A stretch of 26,816 nt of DNA from Blastomyces gilchristii SLH14081 (GCF_000003855.2 NW_003101637.1:180732-207547); one strand, 5' to 3'; shown: positions 8,626 through 19,151, numbered from the stretch's first letter. Program-made: numbers and translations. The notes: generated by a model from the sequence alone, not told the origin.

Positions 8626-11600
8626 ATGAATATGCAATAACAATAACAAAAAAAGTTTAAGAACTTGTCAAAAATCATATTTATTTAAAACAATGTGAAT
8701 AGAAATTCAAATTATATTTATTCTTATCTTCAAATTGCATTTGAATAAAAAGTGAATTTTATACTTATTCAAGAATCAAATTTTGATGCTGAGCAGAAGC
8801 ACATTATCTCTCATTCAAGATATGACGGCTTTTTACCTGAAAAACCTGAGATAAAATCAAGAGTAGTGATTTATGAAAGGAAAAGATTCAGATATCAGTG
8901 TTATCTGAGATTTAATATTATATCTGACTCTAATATTCTAGTGAGTGATATTGTAGATAAACAGAATGAGTTTAATATTATACAACTTATAAATATCTAT
9001 AATGAAAATTCATTGAAACATAATAATAATATCTGAATAATGAATAGAGATTTTTTAAACATAACTTCATTAAAAATCTCTATAATTGCAGAAGATGTTA
9101 ATGCACATCATCTCTGATGAAATTCAGTATACAGAAGAGCAGTAAGAGCAGAGAAAATAATTAAAATAGCTTTTAAGCATTTAATAGATTTAGTTAACAA
9201 GTCTGATCAACAAACTTTTTTTAGCAAAGGCATGAAACAGAAGTCTATAATAGATTTAATCTTCATATCACAGAATCTAGTTGAAAAAATACTTATAAAC
9301 TGATTTATTGATTCAAGTGAGACATTAGAATCAGAACATGAAGTTATTTAATTTGATATTGAACTGAGTGAGAAAGAAATAAGTGAAAACTCTCTTCTCT
9401 CTAATTAATATAATTTTGAGAAAGCTGATTGAAAAGAAGTTGAAGAAAATATAGAACTACTGAAATCTGAAATACAGAGTAAGCTTTATTAAAACCTGAG
9501 TCAAGATATCTTAAATGAAATGCTTGAGAATAGAGTAAATCTGATTACATCTATTCTTTTAACAAGTATTAGAGAAAAGATTTCAAAGAAAAAGGCTTCT
9601 CAATACTCTAAATCATGATGAAATAAGAATATCTCTTTTAAAAGAAAAGAACTAGTCACTGCTAAAAGAGATTGAAAGAACAGCTTAATATCTGATGAAG
9701 AGCTCATAGCTATCAGAAATGAATATTTTTCAGATATTAAAAAAGCTAAAACAGACTGTTGAAACAAGTTTCTTGAAAAAGCATATGAAAAAGAAATTCT
9801 TAAAGTTTTTAACTATACTAAAACAAGAAGTGTAGCAAAGTTTTTAACTCTAGAATATGAATTTCAGAATGAATCATATACAGCAAACTCTTTTGAAGAA
9901 AAATATCAAGCTTTTATAAGAATTCTCTTCCAAAATTCATCAGATTCAGAAGAAGAGAATTTGTCTTTTAATAAATATGATGATAATGAGAATGACTGAA
10001 AATGATCTGAGCTTATACAAGATGAATCAGAGTCAGCTATATTCTTCAGTTCAATCAAAACTGCTATATACTCTGATTCAATTCATTATTTAATCATTCA
10101 AAATACATATTCATACTTGAGAAATAAATACTTTGAGCTCTTTTTCAATCTCTTGAAGAATGAATAACATTCTGAAGGCTGAAGAGCAGCTACTGAAGTA
10201 ATCCTTACAAAATCTAATAGAAAAACTTAAATTTCTAAGTTATACAGAGTAATATCTTTATTGAACTGTCTGAGAAAGATTTTACAAAGAATAATAGCTA
10301 CTAGATTATCTTTTATAAGCTCTATTAATAATTCACTTCTGTATAATGAATAAATAAGAGATAGAAGATAATGATTCACAATTGACACTGTTCTTTCAGT
10401 TGTTTATAATATTCAAATAGTAAAGAATGAATATCTGGTCTCAACAGCAGTTTTCATTGATATAAAAGATGCATTTAATTATGTTTCAAAGTCAAAGATG
10501 ATTCAAACTTTGAAGATGTTAAAACTGTCAGTTTCTCTAATAAAATGTGTTAATTATTTCATATCTAAAAGAATTATACAATTATTTTTTAATGAAATAA
10601 AATAAGAAGAAACTGAGATAGAAATAGAAGTATCACAGAAATCTTCAATCTTATCAGTTTTATTTGCAATATATGCTGCATATCTATTCAAGAACAGAGA
10701 GATGAAAATAGTAAGATCTTCAAGCTATGTAGATAATATTGACCTGATCCACAGTTTATAAACAATCAAAGAGAATTTAAAAGTGATTGAAAAAGTGACA
10801 AAAGAAATCTTTCTGAGAGTAGATGTCAATCAAATTCAATTTGATATGAATAAAACTGAGTTAATTCACTTTTTTTCCAGATTCAATGAGAAAAAACTAA
10901 GTCTAACTCTGTTGAACAAAGAGATTAAACTCAGTTTGAATGTTAAATGACTGAGAGTATGATTAAACTCTAAGATGACTTTTAAATATCATGTTTAACA
11001 AAGAACTATTAAAGTAGAAAGACTATTAAATAATATAATCAGACTGTCAAATATAGAGAGAGGTCTATTCTTCCAGACTATGAGCCAGTTATACATAGCC
11101 TGTATCACTTCAGTAGCTGATTATGAAGTCCAAGTCTGATGAAATAATGAAAGAAATTTCACTCAACTCTTTCAGAGTCTGCAAAACAGTGCTTTGAAAA
11201 GAATTCTAGAAGTATTCAAATCATCTTCTATTAAAGCAATGAAAATTAAAGCATTAATTTCTTCATCTGCTATTAGGTTTGAAAAGACCAGTATAAACTA
11301 TACTCTCAGAGTCATAAAAGTGAGCTCAAGTTATATAATCAGAGAAAGAGTCTCTTCTTTATTTTCATCAATCAACTCAGATAATGAACTGGATTGAAAT
11401 AGATATCTTGATAAAAATAAAAACAATTTCTCAAAGAAAATACTCTCTCAACTATACAAGCTATATTTAATGATTAAGAATCAATTTTTCTTCTTAAATG
11501 TTGAAGAAATTGAATATGAAAGAATATCTCTCTGAAGAGAAAAGTTACAATCTCTCATAGATTTACAAATAATTAATCTATCTAAAGAGAAAGAATATAA

Positions 11601-12579
11601 ATAGCATTTAAAATGAATTTCTGTAATCAAGATAAAAGACTAAATTCTGATTTATTCAGATGACTTAAAAAATAAGAATTTGAATAAAGTAGATATAGAT
11701 ATTACTTATACTGAAGATAATATCAATTTTATCTGTGATTTATGAAATCTAGAAAGTGAATCTGAGATTTTTAATACTGAATTATTCACAATAGTGAAAG
11801 CTTTCAAACTTATTAAGATAAAATCTCATAAAAGAGAAACTAGTTTAAAAGAAGTATAAACATTCTCTAATAGTCAAGCTGCTTTGAAAAGACTGAGAAA
11901 TAGTCAGATTTATAATCATCAAATGAATCTTGAACTGATTTTGAATTCTGTTATAAGATTTCAAAAGAGAAGAAAGTTAAAATTAATAATTCATTTACAC
12001 TGAGTTTCTGCACATATGAATATCTATGACAATGAAATAGCAGATCTAGCTGCAAAAAAGAGTTCAGAATTAAGTATGTCTATTTAAAAAACAGTATTCT
12101 AATCTTTCATAAAGAGAAAGATAAAAGAATCTTGTTTAAATAAGTGAAATAAAAGTGAATAAAATCAAAAGAAGAGTATACATTATTCAAGATTTGAAAT
12201 AAAACTCAAGTAACAATCTTTTTTAATAAAATGTAAAAACAAAACATTCTCATCTATAATTCACCTCAAACTAGAATATGACTATGTCAAATCTTGTATT
12301 CAAGAATTTGATAACAGCTTTGATTCAACAAAATGCTTATTCTGCAATTCATCTGAGAATTCTGAGTATATTATAATACACTGTGCATTATACATTGATC
12401 TCAGAGTCAGATTGAAAGAGAAGTATGATATATATTAAATAAATATAAGATTCTTATTCTCAACTGAGATAGAAATTAACTATCTAATAGATTTTCTATC
12501 AGAAACTCAAACAGCTATAAGAAAATGACTGAATTCAGAACTCTCTGAATATGAAGAGGTGGAAATTGATCAGGTGTAG
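8626..12579 (+). pseudogene. LINE ORF2: endonuclease, reverse transcriptase, RNase H (decayed)
   Basis: The start is the ATG at 8626 (MNMQ); one frame runs for about 1317 codons to TAG at 12577 without an indel, interrupted by dozens of stops. The endonuclease domain spans about 8745-9400: FILIQES, then NAHHL**NS at 9100, where the two TGA replace the paired Trp of the family. The reverse transcriptase spans about 10150-11000, with its catalytic box at 10726 reading YVDN where the family has Y-x-D-D, and AVFIDIKDAFNYVS upstream. RNase H spans about 11640-12100 (ILIYSDD; FNTELF; H*VSAHM at 11998, then NEIADLAAKK). The C-terminus has a Cys-rich CLFCNSSENSEYIIIHC. No in-frame TGG remains that I could find; every expected Trp is TGA. 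The protein would nick target DNA and copy the RNA there. Confidence 0.93.
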
Positions 12580-12944
12580 TCTGTTAAAACAGCTATACAC
12601 TCTCTTTAAAATATGTTTATTTTGTTGTTATCTTTTCTTACAGTTTTTTTCTTTTCTTTTCTATCTACTATGTCTATCTTTAAAACTTTGTTTCTTTTCT
12701 TATGTCATGTTAGTTTCTAAATAGTCTCAAAAGTATCAGAAGATATTAAAAATAGTGTAATTTATGAGAGGTTTTTACATTCTGAGCTGAAATCTTCTAA
12801 TTTTGCACATCTGAAATTGATAAATGTATAATAATTACCCTTACAGATACTAGAAAAACTCTGAGAACTACAAGTTTTCAGGTAGATATTATAGTCTCTG
12901 ACTGCATACATCTATAATGAAAGAGTAATAATAATAATAATAAT
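12580..12944 (+). other. LINE 3' UTR and (TAA)n tail
   Basis: A T-rich UTR ends with TGCATACATCTATAATGAAAG followed by TAA repeats. The reverse complement of 15427-15780 matches it, which fixes the 3' end. The last 30 bases also resemble the SINE 3' ends at 17393 and 19450. Confidence 0.85.
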
Positions 12945-13769
12945 CAGAGAGACAGATTTTACACAACTGAATAAATAATTCATATCTTATAGAGATAAAG
13001 ATGTAAGATCTAAGTAAATTATAATTATTCACAGCACTATTATCAGTATTGAAAAAGAAGAAGCTTATAATTGAAAAGTCTTGTAACATAAGAGAAATCA
13101 TAGACATTTACAAATTAGATAATCTTACTTATTTCAATCTTTTCATAATAATAAGAAAAGAATGAGAAGTAATAAAGAAATCAGATAAATATCACACTTT
13201 AATAAGTAATGAGACTGTAGCTGGCTGTATAATATCATACTGCAGACAGTGAGTGCAACACAGTAAAAAGCAGGCTCAAAGCAGCAGACTTGCATGTCAG
13301 TCAGATTACAGAAGAAAAAGAGATTCAGAGTTGAATTCAACTATTTACATCAGTTCAATTACAGAGATAACAGAGAATGACGCATTTGAAATATTCACAG
13401 ATATATGAGATTAAGTCATCTCAATCTCTGAGAATACTCGGAGATTAGATGAGATTAGTTTTGATAAGTTATTTACTATAGTAGTCTGAGTAGAATAAGA
13501 GAGACAGTATAATATATAAGATAGAGTTATAAGAAGTGAAAGCTGCTGAATCTAGTTACTGAACACTGTATTATATAGAGATTATGTAAGAGTGATAGCT
13601 AGCACATTAAGAAAAAGTATAAGAGAAGAAAAATAAATGACTTAAGAGATAATAAATTAATCTCTAACTGTAAGAGTCAGCTGTAAAAAGATAAATATTA
13701 TTATATATACTTTATCTCTTTTCATACATTACATGTTTAATCTATTTTCAACATTATATCATCTGAAAA
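12945..13769. other. AT-rich stretch, no gene recognised
   Basis: Short minus-strand open frames here have no recognisable content. Around 13210-13310 a less mutated patch (GTAGCTGGCTG, GCAGGCTC) occurs, and 13400-13460 holds a CTCAATCTCTGAGA/GGAGATTAGATGAGATT cluster. No element boundary was found. Confidence 0.4.
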
Positions 13770-14245
13770 ACATTAAAAACAAAGAAAATTTCAAAACTTA
13801 ACATTTATAAGACACTTGAGAGCTGTAAGTCACTTTTATAATACTACTATATATATCTCTGATTATTCTAATGCTCTGCCTACAACATTAATGTCATATA
13901 TCACAGAATTGACTGAAATGTCAATATAGAAATATGTATATATATATGTAGAAAAATTGAATAAGAGTACAGAACTTACAGAATCAGAAGTCAGAGCAGA
14001 AAAAGTGAAGATAGAAGAAACTGTAAAAGAAGAAGATATAGACAGACTAGACAAATAATAGTAAGAGTTACTTAGAGCTGAATACTTATAATCTAATATA
14101 CATATAACTCTTCTCACAGAGAAGAGAGAGAAAATAATAGAGAGAGCTCAGAAATAAGAGAGAGTAGTCTTAATAGCATTATTATCTTCAGAAATTAAAA
14201 TAATCTCTAGCATCAGAGCAACTAGAAATTATTAGTGTATAAAAA
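13770..14245 (+). pseudogene. Unrecognised decayed coding stretch, charged/coiled-coil
   Basis: One plus-strand frame (phase of 13870) gives long readable peptide broken only by TAA/TAG where Gln fits: FIRHLRAVSHFYNT, NALPTTLMSYITELTEMSI, ELTESEVRAEKVKIEETVKE, DIDRLDK***ELLRAEYL and LTEKREKIIERAQK. The absence of frameshifts and the triple stop inside a charged run resemble the decay of the LINE ORFs. It could be a gag-like or ORF1-like protein, or a captured gene. The same frame may continue with more stops to about 14510. I could not assign a family. Confidence 0.4.
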
Positions 14246-14860
14246 CATGAAAAACAGATAAAAACAGTTACTCAATGAATATCTGCTAATCTTGAAGTTA
14301 TACATGTAATTACAACACACATGAGACTTCTCAGAAAGAGAGAGAGAGACATAGAGAACTGTAGAAAGTAGAATATAGTATATAAACAGCTCATTCTTGT
14401 AATAACATCTCAGACAAGATGTACAGATCATATATCTATGAGTGTAGAAAAGCATAACATTCATATTTCTATTTTTAAAAACACAGATATTCTTCACCTG
14501 CATTATAAAGTCAGATAATAGATTTCAGAAAATAGACTGATATAAGTCTATTATTCTAAAGATATTTATCAGAGTGAATATATCTGTAATATTGAATTTT
14601 ACAGTTATAAAAAGTTTCTTAATATCTATAGATACAATAACTTCATATATAATAAAATCTATAATGATTTTCTCTGAAAACAGAAAAATCAGTTTTGAAA
14701 AGAGAAGATGAAAAAGAAAAGACTTACACTCTTAATACTGTTGAAGAGAAGAGTAATTCTGAGAAAAAAATACATAATTACTTTATCACAAATACTTAAA
14801 ATGAATGTAATAATCAGCATTCATAACTGAGCTTCAGATAGTTGTGTCATACACAGTCTT
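14246..14860. other. AT-rich stretch, no clear gene
   Basis: A GA-rich patch lies at 14330-14350. The open frames on either strand are short and show no motif. A weak continuation of the upstream coding stretch is possible. Confidence 0.35.
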
Positions 14861-14866
14861 CATGCA

Positions 14867-15238
14867 AAAGATTATTTTAGAGGTTAGTAAAAAGAGTGAG
14901 AGTGTACATGCTGAGAAACAAGGTTCACTGAGTCTACGCAACATCTTCTCAAAACAAGGAGAGCCGGGAGCAGCCGGGGGAGCAGGGGCAGAAGTAGCGG
15001 CAGCAGGGGCAGAAGTAACGACAGCTGAAGCGGCAGAGGAAGGAGGGGCAGAAGTAGAGAGAACGCGGGAGACCCGGCCACACATAACACGGGCAATTCC
15101 TTTATTATCACGTCCTCCAAGTTCTCAATCAATGAATCAACATTGAAACATTGACTATTATTAACAGACACAGATCTGACAACATGTGAGAATTCTACAT
15201 TAATAAAAACAAACAAATCAGCATCTGAATTTATGTAA
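14867..15238 (+). pseudogene. Decayed coding stretch with GC-rich Arg/Gly/Ser repeat
   Basis: In the frame of 14963 the sequence reads RRAGSSRGSRGRSSGSRGRS, then SGRGRRGRS and GDPATHNTGNSFIITSS, ending in a TAA at 15236. TGA occurs inside the repeat and after STLKH, both plausible former Trp. Another frame starting at ATG 14844 is open for 100 codons but gives Ala/Glu/Gly low complexity. The GGGGCAGAAGTA unit occurs three times (about 14985, 15006, 15045). RG-rich segments commonly bind RNA in gag-like or ORF1-like proteins, so a retroelement gag is possible. The block keeps GG, CC and CG while its surroundings have lost them. Confidence 0.4.
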
Positions 15239-15411
15239 AAATTATGTTAGAGAAACATGATCAGATGCTTACTGAGAAAGAATTAAAAGTGTATAAGAAG
15301 ATGAAGAAGATATGTTTTTCATAATAATATATTCTGACAATTGTTAAACAAACAACTTCTGACTATATTTCACAATATGTTTTGCTTTCTGCTAATGAAC
15401 TGCTCAGTATA
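15239..15411. other. AT-rich flank of the truncated LINE insertion
   Basis: One frame gives DQMLTEKELKVYKKMKK, possibly a continuation of the coding material on its left. Nothing was assigned. Confidence 0.3.
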
Positions 15412-15426
15412 AGCACTATAATAATA
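15412..15426. repeat. 15-bp target-site duplication of the truncated LINE (left)
   Basis: AGCACTATAATAATA, repeated exactly at 16656-16670. Confidence 0.88.
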
Positions 15427-16655
15427 ATATTATTATTATTATTCTTCAATTATAGATGTATGCAGTCAGAGACTATGACATCTACCTGAGAACTTTTAGT
15501 GCTCAGAGTTTTTCCTATATCTGTAAAGTTAACTATTATACATTCATCAATGTCAGATATGCAAAATCAGAAAATTCCAGCTCAGAATACAAAAACTGTT
15601 TATAAATTACAGTGTTTTAACATCTTCTGATACTTTGAAATCATTTGACAATATCATGACAAAGGAAAAGAGAACACAGTCTTAAAGATAGATATATTAA
15701 ATAGATAGATAGAAAGAAATTAAAAGAAAAAGATAAAGTAAAGAGAGACTGTAATAAAACAAATTATTAAAAGATAGTATATAGCTGTTTTAACAGACTA
15801 TATCTGATTGATTTTCTTCTCTTTATATTCAGATATTTCTGAATTTAGTCACTTTCTTGTAGCTGCTTGAGTTTCTGATAGAAAGTCTATTAAGTATTTA
15901 ATTCCTGTCTCAGTTGAGAATAAGAATCTCATATTTAATTAATTTAAATCATACTTCTCTTTCAATCTGACTCTGAGACTATTGTATAATGCACAGTATA
16001 TTACAATATACTCAGAATTCTCATTTACATTACAGAATGAGCATTCTATTGAGTCAAATCTATCATCAAATCTTTGTATATAAGATTTGAAATAGTCATA
16101 TTCTAGTTTCAGCTGTATTATAGATGAGAATACTTTCTTTTTATATTTAATTGAACAAGATTTTCACTTGAGTTTTGTTTCAAATCTTGAATAATGTATA
16201 CTCTTCTTTTATTTCTGTCAGCTTTCATTTCACTTGTCTAAACAAGATTCTTTTATTTTTCTCTTTATAAAAGACCAGGACACAATTTTTTAAATAGATC
16301 TGCTTAATTCTGTATTCTTTTTTACAGCTGAATCAGCCAATTCATTGCCATGAATATTCATATAAGCAGGAACTCAGTGCAGATAAATTATCAGCTTTGA
16401 TGTTCTTTTCTTTTGAATTTTCAAAACAGAGTTTAAGATCAGTTCAAGATTCATTTGATCATTATAAATCTGACTATTTCTAAGTCTTTTTAAAGCAGCT
16501 TGACTATCAGAGAATATTCATGCCTCTTTCAAACTATTTCCTTCTTTATAAGATTTTATTTCAATGAGTTTGAAAGCTTTCACTATTGCAAATAGTTCAG
16601 CATCAAAGACTTTAGATTCACAGCCTAAATTTCAGAAATCTGAGATAAAATTGAT
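15427..16655 (-). mobile_element. 5'-truncated second LINE copy (RNase H to 3' end)
   Basis: The reverse complement matches 11760-12944 of the first LINE, including the RNase H block (NTELSRSI; H-WVPAYMNIHGNELAD near 16370), the C-terminal Cys motif (CSFCNVNENSEY) and the 3' UTR with (TAA)n tail, which lies at the left as ATTATTATT. It is flanked by a 15-bp exact duplication, the normal result of incomplete target-primed reverse transcription. This copy kept some Trp and Gly codons that the long copy lost, so it is somewhat less decayed there. Confidence 0.92.
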
Positions 16656-16670
16656 AGCACTATAATAATA
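16656..16670. repeat. 15-bp target-site duplication of the truncated LINE (right)
   Basis: AGCACTATAATAATA, identical to 15412-15426. Confidence 0.88.
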
Positions 16671-17148
16671 CTTATTATAAGAACAGAGAGTCATTGCAAG
16701 AAACACATACAATGTGATAGATAAAGAGATAGACAGTATTAAATAGAAGAGAGAGTGAAATTCTTGTATACAATAATAATATTCAATAATAATAATAATG
16801 AAGATAATTATTGAAGAATGAAAAAGTTAGTAAATAAGTAATATAATATAGTGAAAGCTTCTTTGTAAGAGTGTAAGTAAGATACTAGTCAAATCAGAAA
16901 TAGACTGTATAATTATAAATATTAACAGTATGTTAATCTGTATAAAGCTAGAGCTTATATTATAATCACATAAGTATGACTGAATCTGATGAGAGAGAAT
17001 ATAATTCAGAAGAATATACAGTCACTGAATAATAACACAGTTACTTTCAAATACACTTATAAATATAAAGAAGCTCTAGCAGTCACTAATTAATTTAATC
17101 TATATACAAGAAGCCCGGCGTACGCCTGTAATATTACGCTGACTTAAG
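16671..17148. other. AT-rich stretch; possible start of a decayed ORF
   Basis: An (AAT)n patch lies at 16775-16800. From ATG 16976 a frame reads MTESDEREYNSEEYTVTE and then continues with TAA stops at possible Gln positions to about 17130; acidic N-termini of this type occur in gag-like proteins, but there is no specific motif. The GC-rich patch GCCCGGCGTACGCCTG at 17112-17127 is unusual here. Confidence 0.3.
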
Positions 17149-17149
17149 C

Positions 17150-17393
17150 AATCTTTGAATTATACTTTAATAAATCACTCTATGTTTCTGAGCTGAGAAG
17201 TTATTATTGTATATATTTAATTGTTACTTCTTTATATTTTTCTATATTCTTATTATCTTGATATAATCTCAACATCTATATTTTCTTCTGTACAATCAAC
17301 ACTTAATCTGTATTTAATATTATATGAGAACTCATCATCAGCTCTGCTTGTATATAAGTATAATAAAAGAATAATAATAATAATAATAATTAA
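17150..17393 (+). mobile_element. Second SINE copy, 5' part missing or different
   Basis: From about 17160 it matches the body and tail of the SINE at 19075-19450: AATCACTCTATGTT, then a T-rich body, then TATAAGTATAAT and (AAT)n. The tRNA-like head is absent. Differences from the other copy are mostly C/T and G/A. No convincing target duplication was found. Confidence 0.75.
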
Positions 17394-17438
17394 AAGACGG
17401 TTATACAATATAGAATTACTGATTTTAAGAGATATAAT

Positions 17439-17805
17439 TAGACTGACTGATAAGATTATTAATTTCACATTTACTCTTATTTAATCTGATTTCATACATT
17501 TCTTAGCATAAATTCTGCTAAGACTAATCATTTAAAAAACATGCAAAGTAACTATTAATCAGATCTCAAAATGAAACTATAACTTAGAAATATTAAGAAA
17601 GTAATCTCATTTAATCTCATTTAGTTCTATTCTTAATATACAGTTAGTATTTTTAGAGATTTTAAAGTTTCTTTTAGTCTATTTTTAATTTTTTAAAAAG
17701 TAAGAATAGTTGGTAATACTCAAATGAGATTTAAAGTCATTTAAAGCAATAAAATGAATTTAAATTGAGAAGTGGAAATCATAGTCTGATTTTGAAAATG
17801 TAATA
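17439..17805 (+). mobile_element. Partial hAT-type MITE (left 370 bp)
   Basis: It starts TAGACTGACTG and follows the complete MITE (25541) through the blocks TACATTTCTTAG, ATGCAAAGTAACTATT and GATTTAAAGTCATTTAAAGC to about 17805, where a GA-rich minisatellite replaces the expected right end. Confidence 0.8.
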
Positions 17806-18165
17806 GAAGAGGTAATAGAGGTGATACGGAGTGATACGGAGTGAAAGAGAGTAGTAGAGAAAGAGAGTAGAAGTGATAGAGATGATAATGATGATAGAGA
17901 AGATAGAGGGTGAAGAGAGTGAAAGAGATGAAAGAGATGATAAGAAGTGATAAGAGAGAGGTAGAGAGTGATTCAGAGAGAGGGTGAAAGTGATAGAGAA
18001 GCTGCGGGGCGGTAGAGGCGGTGGTGATGATAGAGGGAGTGAAGGGTAAGAGGTGGAAGAAGTGGTAAAGAGAGGGTAGAGAGTGGTTGAGAGGAAGGGT
18101 GAAAGTGATAGAGAGGGCTGCGCAAGCAGAAAAGCGAGCGTAAGCGAGCATTTGATGCTTGTATA
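17806..18165. repeat. GA-rich minisatellite with an approximately 115-bp duplication
   Basis: Purine-rich repeats built on GTGATAGAGA and GTGAAAGAGA. The block starting GTAGAGAGTG at 17961 recurs at about 18076, each followed by GGGTGAAAGTGATAGAGA and GCTGCG. The inner part (18000-18140) is GC-rich with intact CG and GG. The long pyrimidine-strand frames on the minus strand (Ser/Leu/Pro/Thr-rich) are by-products of this repeat, not genes. Confidence 0.75.
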
Positions 18166-18234
18166 TACAATAATCAAAAACAGTTTCTATTCTTTACATC
18201 TGTAAACATGAACACGGAAGTCTATACAGATGAT

Positions 18235-18242
18235 TTCAGTAC
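18235..18242. repeat. 8-bp target-site duplication of the MITE at 18243 (left)
   Basis: TTCAGTAC; the right copy at 18753-18760 reads TTCAGCAC, a single C/T difference. Confidence 0.85.
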
Positions 18243-18752
18243 TAGACTGGCCGCTGAGACTATGAATTTCACATTTGATTTCATTTAGTCTGATCTTATA
18301 CATTTCTTGGCATGAATTCTACTGAGACTAGTTATTAAAAAAATGTGCAAAGTCACTACATATTAAATCTCAAAATGAAATCATGACTTGAAAAAAATGA
18401 GAAAGTAATCTCATTTAATCTCATTTAGTTTCATTCTTAATATAAAGTTACTATTTTTAGACATTTTAAAGTTTTTTTTTTTAAATTATTTTTAATTTTT
18501 TAAAAAGTAGTACTTTTTAATAATACTTAAAATAAGATTTAAAGTCATTTTAAGTAATAAAAATAATTTAAATTGAGAAGTAAAAATCATAATCTCATTT
18601 GAAAAATATAATAAGAGTAGATAGTAAGTCTCACTGAGACAGTATAAAACTACTATTTAATGTTAAAACTGTGTAATGAGATCAGTTGAATTGATAATAA
18701 GACTATCAAAAATTCTGATTTTGATCTCAGACACAGTCACACGGTCAGTCTA
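18243..18752 (+). mobile_element. Complete hAT-derived MITE, 510 bp
   Basis: It begins TAGACTGGCCG and ends CGGTCAGTCTA with an 8-bp duplication. It is non-coding, aligns over its whole length with the MITE at 25541, and shares both termini with the 5.7-kb hAT. It contains one 13-bp motif pair at 18504-18528 on the minus strand. It lies inside the old copia fragment. Confidence 0.93.
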
Positions 18753-18760
18753 TTCAGCAC
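18753..18760. repeat. 8-bp target-site duplication of the MITE at 18243 (right)
   Basis: TTCAGCAC against TTCAGTAC at 18235-18242. Confidence 0.85.
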
Positions 18761-19059
18761 TAAAGTTAAAGATTATGAAACTGTTAGAACTATCATAATA
18801 AATGAAGCAGAAAAGTAGTTCAATATCAATCTTATTAACATAGCTTACATTCTGAATTTTCATATAAATATCATTGCATGAAAACTGTATTTTCATATAA
18901 AAGACATCTATTATAATGAAAAAGACTTCAGATTGTGAAAATATGCAGATAATATAATCTTTACATATGTTAAAGTATTTAAGAGATTGCTAGTTACAGA
19001 ATATAGTAATATAACTGTTTTCTTAACTATATTAGAAAAATTCACTACTGAAGCTGATG

Positions 19060-19074
19060 AAGTTATTACACAGT
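19060..19074. repeat. Target-site duplication of the SINE (left)
   Basis: AAGTTATTACACAGT, exact repeat at 19451-19465; the last T could belong to the SINE. Confidence 0.93.
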
Positions 19075-19080
19075 CCCTGG

Positions 19081-19093
19081 TGGCTGAATGGTT
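19081..19093 (+). promoter_or_regulatory. RNA polymerase III box A of the SINE
   Basis: TGGCTGAATGGTT matches the tRNA box A/D-arm of Ser/Leu-type tRNAs (TGGCCGAGTGGTT) with two differences. Confidence 0.7.
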
Positions 19094-19140
19094 AATGCAG
19101 CCACCCGGTAGGGCCTTGGCGTGGGAAACCAAGGCGCGTG

Positions 19141-19151
19141 GGTTCGAAACC
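19141..19151 (+). promoter_or_regulatory. RNA polymerase III box B of the SINE
   Basis: GGTTCGAAACC fits the box B consensus GGTTCGANNCC exactly, about 50 bases after box A. Confidence 0.88.

Larger units (their letters stand above)
1275..12944 (+). mobile_element. Decayed Tad/I-type LINE (non-LTR retrotransposon), split by a hAT insertion at 2365-8116
   Basis: With the hAT and one copy of its 8-bp duplication removed, the element reads ORF1 (coiled coil plus CCHC knuckles), ORF2 (endonuclease, reverse transcriptase, RNase H, Cys-rich C-terminus), a 365-bp 3' UTR and a (TAA)n tail. This order is that of Tad1-like and I-like LINEs of fungi. Both ORFs stay in a single frame with dozens of TGA, TAA and TAG stops, which implies decay by point transitions, not indels. 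A second, 5'-truncated copy lies at 15427-16655. The element cannot be active. Confidence 0.88.

Noticed and set aside
14884..15216. 110-residue Leu-rich minus-strand frame over the GC island
   Set aside because: A by-product of the GC-rich repeat read on the other strand; the plus-strand Arg/Gly/Ser frame has better continuation on both sides.
17133..17430. Possible target duplication ATTACGCTGACTTAAG / ATTACTGATTTTAAG around the second SINE
   Set aside because: The right copy is not adjacent to the tail and needs gaps; probably chance in AT-rich sequence.
17741..18177. Ser/Leu/Pro/Thr-rich minus-strand open frames of 132-136 residues
   Set aside because: All three frames are open together because the sequence is a GA/CT-rich tandem repeat; no domain or signal is present.
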